Of a stretch of DNA of 8,432 nucleotides, positions 1-7,125 are shown piece by piece (within the stretch, counting starts at the first letter, position 1; every line of letters begins with the position of its first letter). Made by a program: the position numbers and the translations under genes. Location: assembly GCA_021783175.1 (NCBI GenBank), contig JAJXUF010000135.1:1-8432 (forward strand), in the 5' to 3' direction. Under the pieces are notes generated by a model. That model ran no database searches and was not told the origin of the DNA. It saw only the letters and a program-made list of their open reading frames with translations. This stretch comes from Pseudomonadota bacterium (GTDB taxonomy: Bacteria; Pseudomonadota; Gammaproteobacteria; Acidiferrobacterales; UBA6901).

Positions 1-28
1 AGCTTTCTTTACTTGGACTTATATCCGC

Positions 29-57
29 ATAGTAGTAATAGTCTTTACAAACATCAA
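29..57 (-). promoter_or_regulatory. Candidate leftward sigma70 promoter at the left edge
   Basis: Read on the minus strand, TTGATG (57-52) is followed after exactly 17 bases by TACTAT (34-29). Each box matches four of six consensus bases and the region is AT-rich. The predicted transcript would start near position 22 and run out of the window to the left. It lies downstream of the possible operon terminator, so it could drive the next gene, perhaps fimV. The match is moderate and could be chance in AT-rich DNA. Confidence 0.35.
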
Positions 58-134
58 GTAACTATAGCCGACAAATACTATTTCACCAACAGCCAACGTG
101 CGCCCGCTTCCCCGGAACATCCCGTTTTTGCGGT

Positions 135-162
135 AAAAAAACAATTGAATCTCATGAGATTC
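135..162 (-). terminator. Possible intrinsic terminator of the leuCD-leuB-asd operon
   Basis: A perfect 16-bp palindrome, GAATCTCATGAGATTC, occupies 147-162. In leftward RNA it can fold as a 6-bp stem (GAAUCU/AGAUUC) with a CAUG loop. After five bases (AATTG) comes a run of seven T (141-135). This is the layout of a Rho-independent terminator for leftward transcription, about 310 bases past the asd stop. The stem is short and has only two G-C pairs, and the T-run is not directly adjacent, so it may be weak. A palindromic protein-binding site is an alternative. Confidence 0.4.
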
Positions 163-470
163 CAGAGTCTTACTCCCGCTACACCCATCCCCAATCACCT
201 TTCAATCTCGTCCGCGCAAGTGCGCCAGAATCGACGGCGTGCTTCAACTAATAGGTTGGAAACGAGGCGAAATGGGCCCGCCGCGGGTGCCGATGGATAG
301 GACTGGTAGGACGCGTGAGCAGGGCAAGTGATGTCGGTCGTGGAATCATCCTTAATTTACGGTATAGTCGCTTTCCCACGATCCGTCCATGTGGTCTGAC
401 ACAGTGAGCACGCAGCGCCGCTGCAGATGTCCCGCGCCAGATTCAATGCACTGCAAAGGCGGCTTGGCTG

Positions 471-1583
471 CTAACCTTCCAGAACGATCCGTAGCATACG
501 CCGCAGGGGTTCTGCGGCCCCCCATAGCAACTGATCGCCAACCGTAAAAGCCGACAGATAGTGGCCACCCATCGCGAGCTTGCGCAGGCGTCCGACCGGT
601 ACGGAAAGTGACCCGGTGACTGCCGCAGGGGTGAGTTCGCGCACGCTGCGTTCGCGTTCGTTCGGCACAACGCGAACCCAGTCATTGGCCGTGGCCAACA
701 TGCCTTCGATTTCATCCAGCGGCAGGTCCTGCCTAAGCTTGATGGTAAGCGCCTGGCTGTGGCAACGCATGGCCCCGATGCGCACGCAAATGCCATCAAC
801 CGGGATCGGATGCGCCTCGCGCCCCAGGATTTTGTTGGTTTCCGCCTGGCCCTTCCACTCTTCCCGACTCTGGCCATTTCCAAGATCCTTATCAATCCAC
901 GGAATCAGGCTGCCGGCGAGCGCGGTACCGAAATTTGCCGTCGGCAATGAGGGATCGCGCAAACGCTGCGCAACTGCCCGATCGATATCGAGTATCGCAG
1001 ACGCAGGATCATCGAGCATAGGCTGGCCCGCATCGTACGCGGAGCCCATCTGCTTGAGTAGCTCGCGCATGTTCTGAGCGCCCGCGCCGGATGCTGCCTG
1101 GTAGGTCATGGCCGTCATCCATTCGACGAGGTCGCGCTGAAACAGCCCGCCCAACGCCATAAGCATCAGGCTGACGGTGCAATTGCCACCGATGAAGTCT
1201 TTCACGCCTCTGGCCAAGGCCGCGCGGATAACGTCCAGATTCACCGGGTCGAGGATGATGACACTGTCCTTACTCATGCGCAGCGTCGACGCGGCGTCTA
1301 TCCAGTAACCCTTCCACCCCGCGGCACGCAACTTTGGAAAGATTTCGCTGGTGTAATCGCCACCCTGGCAAGAAATGATGACATCCATCGCTTTGAGTTC
1401 CGCGATGTCATGCGCATTCTTGAGCGCAGGAGTGTCCTTGCCCACCAGCGGAGCCGCCGCGCCAACCTGGGACGTGGTGAAAAATACGGGGTCGATGAGA
1501 TCAAAATCGCGCTCTTCGCGCATACGCTGCATCAACACCGAGCCGACCATACCGCGCCAGCCAACTAGACCTGCACGCTTCAT
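471..1583 (-). CDS. asd: Aspartate-semialdehyde dehydrogenase
   Basis: This enzyme reduces L-aspartyl-4-phosphate to L-aspartate-4-semialdehyde with NADPH. The product is the branch point to lysine, diaminopimelate, methionine and threonine; the protein is cytosolic. The 370-residue product aligns along its whole length with the E. coli type: an N-terminal nucleotide-binding loop GWRGMVGSV (residues 8-16), the active-site cysteine at residue 135 in GGNCTVSLM, and the active-site histidine at 275 in RCHSQA. The segments [16 protein letters not shown] and WGAAEPLRR are also present. I chose the ATG at 1583 because an AGAGGT Shine-Dalgarno sequence lies just ahead and the product then begins [11 protein letters not shown], as in relatives. 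The frame can be extended five codons to a TTG, which is less likely. It is the last gene of the leftward leu operon, 107 bases after leuB. Nothing in it looks truncated or foreign. Confidence 0.97.
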   Translation of the reverse strand: MKRAGLVGWRGMVGSVLMQRMREERDFDLIDPVFFTTSQVGAAAPLVGKDTPALKNAHDIAELKAMDVIISCQGGDYTSEIFPKLRAAGWKGYWIDAASTLRMSKDSVIILDPVNLDVIRAALARGVKDFIGGNCTVSLMLMALGGLFQRDLVEWMTAMTYQAASGAGAQNMRELLKQMGSAYDAGQPMLDDPASAILDIDRAVAQRLRDPSLPTANFGTALAGSLIPWIDKDLGNGQSREEWKGQAETNKILGREAHPIPVDGICVRIGAMRCHSQALTIKLRQDLPLDEIEGMLATANDWVRVVPNERERSVRELTPAAVTGSLSVPVGRLRKLAMGGHYLSAFTVGDQLLWGAAEPLRRMLRIVLEG

Positions 1584-1587
1584 GACT

Positions 1588-1593
1588 ACCTCT
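1588..1593 (-). promoter_or_regulatory. Ribosome binding site of asd
   Basis: On the minus strand AGAGGT sits four bases before the ATG at 1583. It supports that ATG over the in-frame TTG five codons upstream, which this site would lie inside. Confidence 0.7.
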
Positions 1594-1690
1594 GCCAAAT
1601 GAAAGCCATAACGAAATACAACAGGACCTTATTGTAAACCCGGTCCGGAAAATATGCCTGCAGCCATGCGGAAAAAACACATGAAGAAAG

Positions 1691-2767
1691 TCACTTGCGC
1701 ATGGCGGCCACCACCGCTTCGCCCATCTGCGCAGTGCCGACCCGGGCGCAACCTGGGGTGTGGATGTCCGCAGTTCGCAATCCCTGTGCCAGAACCGCCT
1801 CGACTGCACGCTCTATGCGCTGCGCCATGGCTGGCTGGTCCAGAGTGTAGCGCAGCATCATTGCTACCGACAGGATAGTACCGATGGGATTGGCGATGTC
1901 CTTACCGGCGATGTCCGGCGCTGATCCGTGAATCGGTTCGTACATACCCTTGTGGGCTGCATCGAGCGAAGCCGACGGCAGCATGCCAATTGACCCGGTC
2001 AGCATCGCCGCCTCGTCCGACAGGATGTCGCCAAACATGTTGGTGGTGACGATGACGTCGAACTGCTTCGGCGCGCGCACCAGTTGCATCGCCGCGTTGT
2101 CGACATACATATGCGAAAGCTGGACCTGCGGATAGTCCTTGGCCACCGCGGTGACCACTTCGCGCCATAACTCGGTACATTCCAGAACGTTGGCCTTGTC
2201 CACCGAACACACGCGCTTGCCACGCTTCATGGCGGTTTCGAATGCCACACGCGCGATGCGTTCGATTTCGGTTTCGTTGTAGACCAGGGTATTGAAGCCC
2301 TCCCGCCGGCCATCAGCCAACACGCGCACGCCGCGCGGCTTGCCGAAGTAGATGCCACCGGTGAGTTCACGCACGATCATCAGATCGAGTCCCGCGACTA
2401 CTTCGGGTTTCAGGCTCGAGGCCGATGCCAGGTGGGCATTCAGCATGGCTGGCCGCAGGTTGGCAAAAAGCCCCAGCTCGGAACGCAGTCCAAGCAGACC
2501 CTTTTCCGGCCGCAGGGCAATGTTCAACGACTCCCATTTCGGACCGCCCACTGCGCCGAGCAAGATGGCATTGCAGGCGCGCGCCAGAGTCAGCGTGCTT
2601 TCCGGTAACGGGGTGCCGCTGGCATCATAGGCCGCGCCCCCGACAAGCGCATGCTCGATCTCAATGGCAAGACCGTCATTCCGCAGGAAATCAAGCACTT
2701 TCACCGCCTGGGCCATGATTTCCGGCCCGATACCATCGCCCGCAAGCACCAGAATCTTGTTTGTCAT
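1691..2767 (-). CDS. leuB: 3-isopropylmalate dehydrogenase
   Basis: This enzyme oxidises (2R,3S)-3-isopropylmalate with NAD+ and decarboxylates the product to 4-methyl-2-oxopentanoate, the third step of leucine synthesis from 2-oxoisovalerate; it acts in the cytosol as a homodimer. The 358-residue product has normal family length. The N-terminal LAGDGIGPE (8-16) is typical. Catalytic Tyr140 is in [11 protein letters not shown] and catalytic Lys191 in SVDKANVLE. Metal ligands Asp223, Asp247 and Asp251 are in YVDNAAM and [10 protein letters not shown]. The NAD-binding segment [13 protein letters not shown] follows. The ATG at 2767 is preceded by GGAG with a 7-base gap. The open frame runs on upstream to 2860, but that would overlap the methyltransferase and add an arginine- and cysteine-rich tail not seen in LeuB. 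It lies 25 bases after the methyltransferase gene, so it is co-transcribed with leuC and leuD. Confidence 0.97.
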   Translation of the reverse strand: MTNKILVLAGDGIGPEIMAQAVKVLDFLRNDGLAIEIEHALVGGAAYDASGTPLPESTLTLARACNAILLGAVGGPKWESLNIALRPEKGLLGLRSELGLFANLRPAMLNAHLASASSLKPEVVAGLDLMIVRELTGGIYFGKPRGVRVLADGRREGFNTLVYNETEIERIARVAFETAMKRGKRVCSVDKANVLECTELWREVVTAVAKDYPQVQLSHMYVDNAAMQLVRAPKQFDVIVTTNMFGDILSDEAAMLTGSIGMLPSASLDAAHKGMYEPIHGSAPDIAGKDIANPIGTILSVAMMLRYTLDQPAMAQRIERAVEAVLAQGLRTADIHTPGCARVGTAQMGEAVVAAMRK

Positions 2768-2774
2768 CCGACTA

Positions 2775-2778
2775 CTCC
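2775..2778 (-). promoter_or_regulatory. Ribosome binding site of leuB
   Basis: GGAG on the minus strand, seven bases ahead of the ATG at 2767. It settles the start, since the frame itself stays open into the preceding gene. Confidence 0.65.
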
Positions 2779-2792
2779 ACTGGTTAATTCGA

Positions 2793-3578
2793 TCAGCTTC
2801 CCGCGCTTTGCCGCACGCTGCCCTCTGCCGGTCGCAGCGCAACGAAGCGCAAGCGCACATAGTTTATCGTCCATACACCGGCGCTGTCGCAACAAATCGG
2901 CAATAATTCCGCACGTACTTCACGCAGGACATCTTCCCTTTGCGACTGCGGGACTGGCGCCAGAAAGCTCTGGGCAAACATTTCCAGCCAGCCGACCAGG
3001 TCCCCGGGCAAGCGAGTTGGGCGGTGGAACGACTCGATGAGCGAGATTTCGAAACCGGCGTGCACCAGGCGATTGGCATAGTCCGTACGCTCGGGGAAAA
3101 ACCAGGGATCGGCTTGTTTTGCATCCAGTCCGCGTCTGGTCATTGCCCGGTACAGTGCCGCCACAATTTGCGAGACATTTCCGGCACCGCCCATTTCGGC
3201 GACAAATCTGCCGCCCGGCCGCAGCGCGCGCCAAACGCCAGCAATGACCCCATCCGGGTCATGTTTCATCCAGTGCAGCGCGGCGTTGCTGAAAACTGCG
3301 TCGAACTGGTCCTCAAAACCGAGATGCTCGCCATCGGCGATTTGCGCATCGATTCCACGTGCGCGGGCGGCCAGGACCATCGCCGGGCTGGCATCCACGC
3401 CCAACACGTGCGCGCCACGCGCAGCAATATGTTCGGTCAACGCACCGTCACCGCAACCGAGATCGAGAACCCTTTCGTCGACGGTCGGCGCAAGGAGATC
3501 AAACAGCGGCAAGCCAAGATCAGCGACGAAGCGCGCGTTGGCCGCATAACGCTCTGCATCCCAGATCTGGCTGCTCAT
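2793..3578 (-). CDS. SAM-dependent methyltransferase, trans-aconitate methyltransferase-like, in the leu operon
   Basis: This 261-residue protein is a class I (Rossmann-fold) S-adenosylmethionine methyltransferase. Motif I is VLDLGCGDG (37-45); the acidic residue that usually binds the SAM ribose is Asp62 in GVDASPAM. Asp81 (IADGEH) follows, then [13 protein letters not shown] (92-104) and LRPGGRFV (119-126). Length and the NAALHW segment resemble trans-aconitate 2-methyltransferase (Tam), which methylates a carboxylate of a tricarboxylic acid; BioC-like or unrelated substrates are not excluded. It lies 19 bases after the leuD stop and 25 bases before leuB. From memory, Pseudomonas aeruginosa has an equivalent at the same place (PA3119). 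No clear Shine-Dalgarno sequence precedes the ATG at 3578, so translation may be coupled to leuD. An earlier in-frame start would overlap leuD and give an arginine-rich tail. Substrate is unknown; the fold is certain, Tam-like activity is inference. Confidence 0.9.
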   Translation of the reverse strand: MSSQIWDAERYAANARFVADLGLPLFDLLAPTVDERVLDLGCGDGALTEHIAARGAHVLGVDASPAMVLAARARGIDAQIADGEHLGFEDQFDAVFSNAALHWMKHDPDGVIAGVWRALRPGGRFVAEMGGAGNVSQIVAALYRAMTRRGLDAKQADPWFFPERTDYANRLVHAGFEISLIESFHRPTRLPGDLVGWLEMFAQSFLAPVPQSQREDVLREVRAELLPICCDSAGVWTINYVRLRFVALRPAEGSVRQSAGS

Positions 3579-3597
3579 CGCGCGAAGGACGTACGGG

Positions 3598-4236
3598 CTA
3601 ACGAAAAAGCCACGGCGCCTGCTTGCGCCGCCCCGCCTCGTAGGCGCGGATGGCGTCGGCATGCTGCAGTGTCAGACCGATATCGTCGAGCCCGTTAATC
3701 AGGCAGTGCTTGCGGAAAGGATCAGCATCGAAAGAAATCACTTCCCCGGACGGTGTCGTCAATCGCTGCGCGCCCAGATCTACCTCAAGCTTGTAACCTG
3801 GCTGCGCATAGGCCTCGCGAAACAGACGCTCCACCGTATCCGCCGCCAGCACGATCGGCAACAGACCGTTCTTGAAACAGTTGTTGTAGAAGATGTCGGC
3901 GTAACTCGGTGCGATAATGACGCGGAATCCGTAATCCAGCAGGGCCCAGGGGGCGTGTTCGCGCGAAGAGCCGCAACCGAAGTTGGCGCGCGCCAGCAGT
4001 ATGCTGGCGCCGGCATAGCGCGGCTGGTTGAGCACGAAATCTGGATTGAGCGGACGACGACTGTGGTCCATACCCGGCTCACCGTGATCGAGATAGCGCC
4101 AGGAATCGAAGAGATTGGGACCGAAACCGCTACGCTTGATCGATTTCAGGTATTGCTTGGGAATGATCGCATCAGTGTCGACGTTCGGACGATCAATCGG
4201 TGCCACGATACCCGTCAATGTGGTGAATTTTTGCAC
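3598..4236 (-). CDS. leuD: 3-isopropylmalate dehydratase small subunit
   Basis: LeuD is the small (swivel-domain) subunit of isopropylmalate isomerase. With LeuC it converts 2-isopropylmalate to 3-isopropylmalate through isopropylmaleate. The product has 212 residues, the usual bacterial length. It shows the start [20 protein letters not shown], the NVDTDAIIP motif (18-26), the substrate loop [13 protein letters not shown] (87-99), [16 protein letters not shown] (112-127), and the C-terminal [16 protein letters not shown] (185-200). The start codon is GTG, preceded at four bases by a GGGGG tract that can pair with 16S rRNA. No upstream ATG is available in frame and the N-terminus fits the family exactly. 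It follows leuC by 55 bases; no entericidin gene sits in that gap. Confidence 0.97.
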   Translation of the reverse strand: MQKFTTLTGIVAPIDRPNVDTDAIIPKQYLKSIKRSGFGPNLFDSWRYLDHGEPGMDHSRRPLNPDFVLNQPRYAGASILLARANFGCGSSREHAPWALLDYGFRVIIAPSYADIFYNNCFKNGLLPIVLAADTVERLFREAYAQPGYKLEVDLGAQRLTTPSGEVISFDADPFRKHCLINGLDDIGLTLQHADAIRAYEAGRRKQAPWLFR

Positions 4237-4240
4237 ACTA

Positions 4241-4245
4241 CCCCC
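4241..4245 (-). promoter_or_regulatory. Ribosome binding site of leuD, ahead of a GTG start
   Basis: GGGGG followed by TAGT and then the GTG codon, read on the minus strand. Both the G-only core and the short 4-base spacing are less than optimal, which with GTG suggests modest initiation or help from leuC translation upstream. Confidence 0.5.
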
Positions 4246-4291
4246 GGATTTATCTTTTACGTTTCACAGCTGAAGCGCGCCCGGCTTTGCC

Positions 4292-5698
4292 CTAGCGCAG
4301 ATCTCGCACATCGATAAAATGTCCGGCAATCGCCGCCGCCGCGGCCATTGCGGGACTGACAAGATGCGTGCGCCCACCTGCCCCCTGACGCCCCTCAAAG
4401 TTGCGGTTGGAAGTCGATGCACAGCGCTCGCCCGGCTCAAGACGATCTGCGTTCATGGCCAGGCACATGGAGCAGCCCGGATCGCGCCACTCGAAGCCGG
4501 CGGCAGTGAAGATCCGATCGAGCCCCTCAGCCTCGGCCTGGGTCTTTACCAGACCAGAACCCGGCACCACCATGGCAAGCCGGATGCTGTGCGCTACGCG
4601 TTTGCCCTTGACGACCGCGGCCGCGGTACGCAGATCCTCGATGCGCGAGTTGGTGCATGAACCGATAAAAACCTTGTCCAGGCGGATGTCGCGCACCGGT
4701 GTGCCGGGCGCGAGTCCCATATACTGCAAGGCTCCCTGCATGCTGGCACGCCGAGTTGCATCCTGTTCCTGCCCCGGATCCGGCACCAGGCCGTCAATGG
4801 CAACGACCATCTCCGGCGAAGTACCCCAGGTCACCTGCGGCTTGATGCTGGCAGCGTCCATAACGATATCGCGCTCGAAAATCGCCGCGTCGTCGCTGTG
4901 CAATTCACGCCATGCAACCTGCGCCTCCTTCCATTGCGTTCCTTGTGGAGAATAAGGACGTCCTTTCACGTACTCGATAGTCTTGTCGTCCACGGCAATC
5001 ACGCCGGCGCGTGCGCCAGCCTCGATCGCCATATTGCAAACCGTCATGCGGCCTTCCATGGAGAGCGCTCGGATGGCCGAACCAGCAAATTCGATGGTAT
5101 ATCCAGTACCGCCGGCCGTGCCGATGCGGCCGATCACGGCCAGCACAAGGTCTTTGGCAGTAACACCGACGGGAATCTCCCCATCGATGCGCACACGCAT
5201 GTTCTTCGACTTCTTCTGGAGCAGACATTGGGTCGCCAGCACATGTTCAACTTCCGACGTACCGATGCCGAAAGCGAGCGCACCGAACGCGCCATGCGTG
5301 GAGGTATGCGAATCGCCACATACGACGGTCATACCCGGCAGCGTGGCGCCCTGCTCCGGCCCGATCACATGGACGATGCCCTGGCGCGGGTCGTTCATGC
5401 CGAATTCGGTAATACCGAATGCGACGCAGTTCTGGTCGAGCGTTTCAACCTGCAGGCGCGATACCGGGTCGGCAATACCCCGCTGCCGCTCGGTCGTGGG
5501 AACATTGTGATCGGCGGTCGCCAGATTGGCGTCAACCCTCCAGAGCTTGCGTCCCGCAAGACGCAAACCTTCGAAAGCCTGCGGACTGGTCACTTCATGC
5601 ACCAAATGGCGGTCGATGTAGAGAAGGCTTGTGCCATCGGGGTCGGAACGGACCACATGGGCATCCCAGAGTTTGTCGTATAAGGTTTTTGCGCTCAT
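4292..5698 (-). CDS. leuC: 3-isopropylmalate dehydratase large subunit
   Basis: LeuC is the catalytic subunit of isopropylmalate isomerase, a [4Fe-4S] aconitase-family enzyme of leucine synthesis. The 468-residue product begins [16 protein letters not shown], as in E. coli. The cluster cysteines are Cys348 (IGSCTNSR) and Cys409/Cys412 ([11 protein letters not shown]). ATADHNVPT (60-68), [26 protein letters not shown] split across 127-152, and NRNFEGRQG (431-439) are further family marks. The ATG at 5698 has AGGTGA ten bases upstream. It is the first gene of the leftward operon and is transcribed from the divergent region shared with the LysR gene. The predicted 5' leader is only about 40 bases, too short for a leucine-codon leader peptide and attenuator, so transcription control at the promoter is more likely. 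Confidence 0.98.
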   Translation of the reverse strand: MSAKTLYDKLWDAHVVRSDPDGTSLLYIDRHLVHEVTSPQAFEGLRLAGRKLWRVDANLATADHNVPTTERQRGIADPVSRLQVETLDQNCVAFGITEFGMNDPRQGIVHVIGPEQGATLPGMTVVCGDSHTSTHGAFGALAFGIGTSEVEHVLATQCLLQKKSKNMRVRIDGEIPVGVTAKDLVLAVIGRIGTAGGTGYTIEFAGSAIRALSMEGRMTVCNMAIEAGARAGVIAVDDKTIEYVKGRPYSPQGTQWKEAQVAWRELHSDDAAIFERDIVMDAASIKPQVTWGTSPEMVVAIDGLVPDPGQEQDATRRASMQGALQYMGLAPGTPVRDIRLDKVFIGSCTNSRIEDLRTAAAVVKGKRVAHSIRLAMVVPGSGLVKTQAEAEGLDRIFTAAGFEWRDPGCSMCLAMNADRLEPGERCASTSNRNFEGRQGAGGRTHLVSPAMAAAAAIAGHFIDVRDLR

Positions 5699-5737
5699 AA
5701 CCGTTGGCTCACCTGTTATCGGACCGTTGTTTAGAAC

Positions 5738-5766
5738 TTGCGTGAATCATAGGGCTCGGTTATAAA
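5738..5766 (+). promoter_or_regulatory. Candidate sigma70 promoter of the LysR-family gene
   Basis: TTGCGT (5738-5743) and TATAAA (5761-5766) are separated by 17 bases. The -10 box matches five of six and the -35 box three to four of six consensus bases. The start would be near 5773, leaving a leader of about 37 bases with no clear Shine-Dalgarno sequence. Its -10 box lies inside the spacer of the opposing leuC promoter. Confidence 0.6.
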
Positions 5767-5774
5767 TAACACAA
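5746..5774 (-). promoter_or_regulatory. Candidate sigma70 promoter of the leuC operon
   Basis: On the minus strand TTGTGT (5774-5769) is followed after 17 bases by TATGAT (5751-5746). The -10 box matches five of six consensus bases and the spacing is ideal. Transcription should start near 5739, giving a leader of about 40 bases before leuC. The boxes interlock with those of the opposite lysR-type promoter. Confidence 0.6.
5759..5770. promoter_or_regulatory. 12-bp palindrome over both promoters, possible operator
   Basis: GTTATAAATAAC is an inverted repeat (GTTAT, two central bases, ATAAC). It covers the -10 box of the LysR-gene promoter and reaches the -35 box of the leuC promoter. LysR-type regulators usually bind AT-rich dyads in such divergent regions, but this site has even symmetry and does not give the classical T-N11-A spacing. 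A role as operator is inference. Confidence 0.35.
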
Positions 5775-5780
5775 ATTCAT

Positions 5781-5798
5781 ATTTCTCATATTTCTCAT
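5781..5798. repeat. Two tandem copies of a 9-bp repeat upstream of the leuC promoter
   Basis: ATTTCTCAT occurs twice head to tail, with a further TCAT just before it. Seen from leuC it lies at roughly -42 to -59 and reads as A-rich ATGAGAAAT units, a place where UP elements or activators bind. Seen from the LysR gene it lies in the untranslated leader. Confidence 0.6.
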
Positions 5799-5809
5799 TC
5801 CAAATAGTT

Positions 5810-6676
5810 ATGGATTTTGATGCCCTGCAAGCCTTTCTCGCGGTCGCCGACAGCGGCTCTTTTTCCCAAGCTGCTAAGCAGATCTTCATTACGCAGCCGG
5901 CAATCAGCAAGCGCATTTCCATTCTTGAACAGGAACTGGGCACAAAACTATTCGACCGCATCGGTCGCCAGATCCGCCTAACGCCGGCCGGATCGGCCTT
6001 GTTACCTCAGGCTCGCTCGATACTTGAGGAGGTCAAAGAGGCGAAACGCAAAATCGCCACACTGTCGGGGGAGGTCAGCGGCCCCTTGCGCCTTGGTACG
6101 AGCTACCATGTGGGCCTGCACCGGCTGCCACCGGCGCTGCGCCAATTCTATGAACTGCATCCCAAGGTACAGCTCGATTTGCGTTTCATGGATTCAGAAG
6201 CGGCCTGCCTGGCGGTCGAACAGGGCGAACTCGATCTCGCGGTTGTCACTCTGCCGGGCGACCCCCATCCACGATTGCACACGGAAAAAATCTGGGACGA
6301 TCCGTTCGAAATTGTCGCCCCGAATGGTCATCCGCTGACCCAGGAGGCGGGCCTCAAGATGCAGGCGCTTGTGGAACATCCTGCGATTCTGCCGGTTCCC
6401 GGCACAACAACGCGCGAGATCATTTTGCAGGCGCTCGCGCCGGTGCGCGACCGGCTGCAGATCGGACTCGAAACCAATTATCTGGATCTAATAAAAATGC
6501 TTGTGTCCATTGGTCTGGGATGGAGCGCGCTACCCCACACCTTGATTGACGGCGACCTGAAAGTGGTCCACATTGAAGACGTAAGGATCGCGCGCACTCT
6601 GGGGGTTGTCACCCACGCAGCGCGCACCCTGTCGAATGCGGCCAACACCATGATCAAGGTTATCCGGGTAACGTGA
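5810..6676 (+). CDS. LysR-family transcriptional regulator, divergent from leuC
   Basis: This 288-residue protein has the standard LysR plan. An N-terminal winged helix-turn-helix spans about residues 1-60, with FSQAAKQIFITQPAISKRISILEQ split over 18-41 and LFDRIGRQIRLTPAG at 47-61. A linker helix follows (about 62-88), then an effector-binding periplasmic-binding-like domain beginning at GPLRLGTSYHVGLHRLPPAL (91-110). The ATG at 5810 fits the family start (MDFDALQAFLAVAD); no good Shine-Dalgarno sequence precedes it. It is transcribed away from leuC and shares its promoter region. From memory a LysR gene holds the same place in Pseudomonas (PA3122). Control of the leu operon and of itself is therefore likely by context; the effector, perhaps a leucine-pathway acid such as 2-isopropylmalate, is a guess. 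Its stop codon overlaps the next gene. Confidence 0.93.
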   Translation: MDFDALQAFLAVADSGSFSQAAKQIFITQPAISKRISILEQELGTKLFDRIGRQIRLTPAGSALLPQARSILEEVKEAKRKIATLSGEVSGPLRLGTSYHVGLHRLPPALRQFYELHPKVQLDLRFMDSEAACLAVEQGELDLAVVTLPGDPHPRLHTEKIWDDPFEIVAPNGHPLTQEAGLKMQALVEHPAILPVPGTTTREIILQALAPVRDRLQIGLETNYLDLIKMLVSIGLGWSALPHTLIDGDLKVVHIEDVRIARTLGVVTHAARTLSNAANTMIKVIRVT

Positions 6677-7098
6677 ATTTTCTGCAACTCATCGAAAAAC
6701 TGACTGCGCACGTGGGCCAGCATCAGCTGCCCGCGAATCTGACAGCCACTGGCATCCAGTCGCTGATTGACTCGAGCGCCCTGCACTATGATCTTGCAAC
6801 ACGCATTGCGCGCGCGATTTACGACCAGAACCGCTGCCGCCGGCTCACTGATCCGGTAGAGGCAGAGGCAACATTCGAAGCCCTGGGTCCGATCCGCGCC
6901 ATGCTGCTCGGCTCCAGTCGCACAGACGTGGATGCCTTCCGCTTCATGGAGGATCTATGTACGGCGGTGGCCAAAATCTTCGACAAACAACGCAGGAGCG
7001 CGAGCGCCGCTAACATCGATGAGTCCGGCGGCAGCCGTCAGGCGGCGGAACTCATCCTGTTTGATTCCGTACGCCGTCGCGTCAAGTCGCTCGCGTAG
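6673..7098 (+). CDS. Hypothetical protein translationally coupled to the LysR gene
   Basis: I do not recognise this 141-residue protein. It starts with GTG inside the sequence GTGA, so the start overlaps the TGA stop of the LysR gene by four bases, which suggests coupled translation and one transcript. Codon use is GC-rich at third positions, like its neighbours, which supports a real gene. No signal peptide or membrane segment is visible. The sequence looks mostly helical: an N-terminal helix (1-14), LATRIARAIYDQ (41-52), EAEATFEALGPIRAMLL (63-79), and MEDLCTAVAKIFDKQ (91-105), then a Ser/Gly-rich stretch and a final helix ending in basic residues (AELILFDSVRRRVKSLA, 125-141). There are only two cysteines (Cys55 and Cys95) and no obvious catalytic motif. 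It may assist or modulate the regulator, but the sequence alone does not show this. Confidence 0.75.
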   Translation: MNFLQLIEKLTAHVGQHQLPANLTATGIQSLIDSSALHYDLATRIARAIYDQNRCRRLTDPVEAEATFEALGPIRAMLLGSSRTDVDAFRFMEDLCTAVAKIFDKQRRSASAANIDESGGSRQAAELILFDSVRRRVKSLA

Positions 7099-7125
7099 CC
7101 GGTTCTTGCCCCGGGGTCAGAGCGC

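Larger units (their letters stand above)
1..470. other. Non-coding region downstream of asd
   Basis: No convincing gene is seen in this stretch left of the asd stop codon. The first 200 bases are clearly richer in A and T than the rest of the window. The only sizeable open frame (13-300, rightward) starts with TTG and translates to a low-complexity, Pro/Ser/Asn/Arg-rich string with no recognisable fold, so I do not call it. The region does contain a palindrome followed by a leftward T-run (possible terminator of the leu/asd operon) and a leftward promoter-like pair near the left edge. In many gamma- and betaproteobacteria the gene after asd is fimV, so a leftward fimV just outside the window is an inference consistent with these signals. 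Confidence 0.6.

Noticed and set aside
13..300. Rightward 95-codon open frame at the left edge
   Set aside because: It uses a TTG start, has no ribosome binding site, and its translation is a mix of Pro, Ser, Asn and Arg with no recognisable motif or hydrophobic pattern. The underlying DNA contains terminator- and promoter-like signals instead.
363..368. Rightward TATAGT, considered as a promoter -10 box
   Set aside because: No acceptable -35 box lies 16-18 bases upstream and there is no rightward gene for it to serve.
412..424. Small inverted repeat GCAGC-GCC-GCTGC just downstream of asd, considered as a terminator
   Set aside because: The stem is five base pairs and no T-run follows in the leftward direction.
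2768..2860. Extended N-terminus for leuB
   Set aside because: The frame is open, but using it would overlap the methyltransferase gene and add a Cys/Arg-rich tail. The ATG at 2767 has a good ribosome binding site and fits the family start.
2940..3698. Rightward open frame (252 codons) antisense to the methyltransferase and the end of leuD
   Set aside because: It is a shadow of two well-supported genes, and its translation has no domain signature.
3661..4317. Rightward open frame (218 codons) antisense to leuD
   Set aside because: It is a shadow of leuD, whose motifs are all present on the minus strand.
4898..5683. Long rightward open frame (261 codons) antisense to leuC
   Set aside because: It mirrors a fully conserved leuC gene on the other strand; long antisense frames are common in GC-rich coding DNA, and the translation shows no family features.
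7099..7125. Palindromes CCCCGGGG (7109-7116) and GAGCGCTC (7120-7127) between convergent genes, considered as a two-way terminator
   Set aside because: They have no loop and no T-run on either side; such GC-rich self-complementary octamers arise easily by chance.
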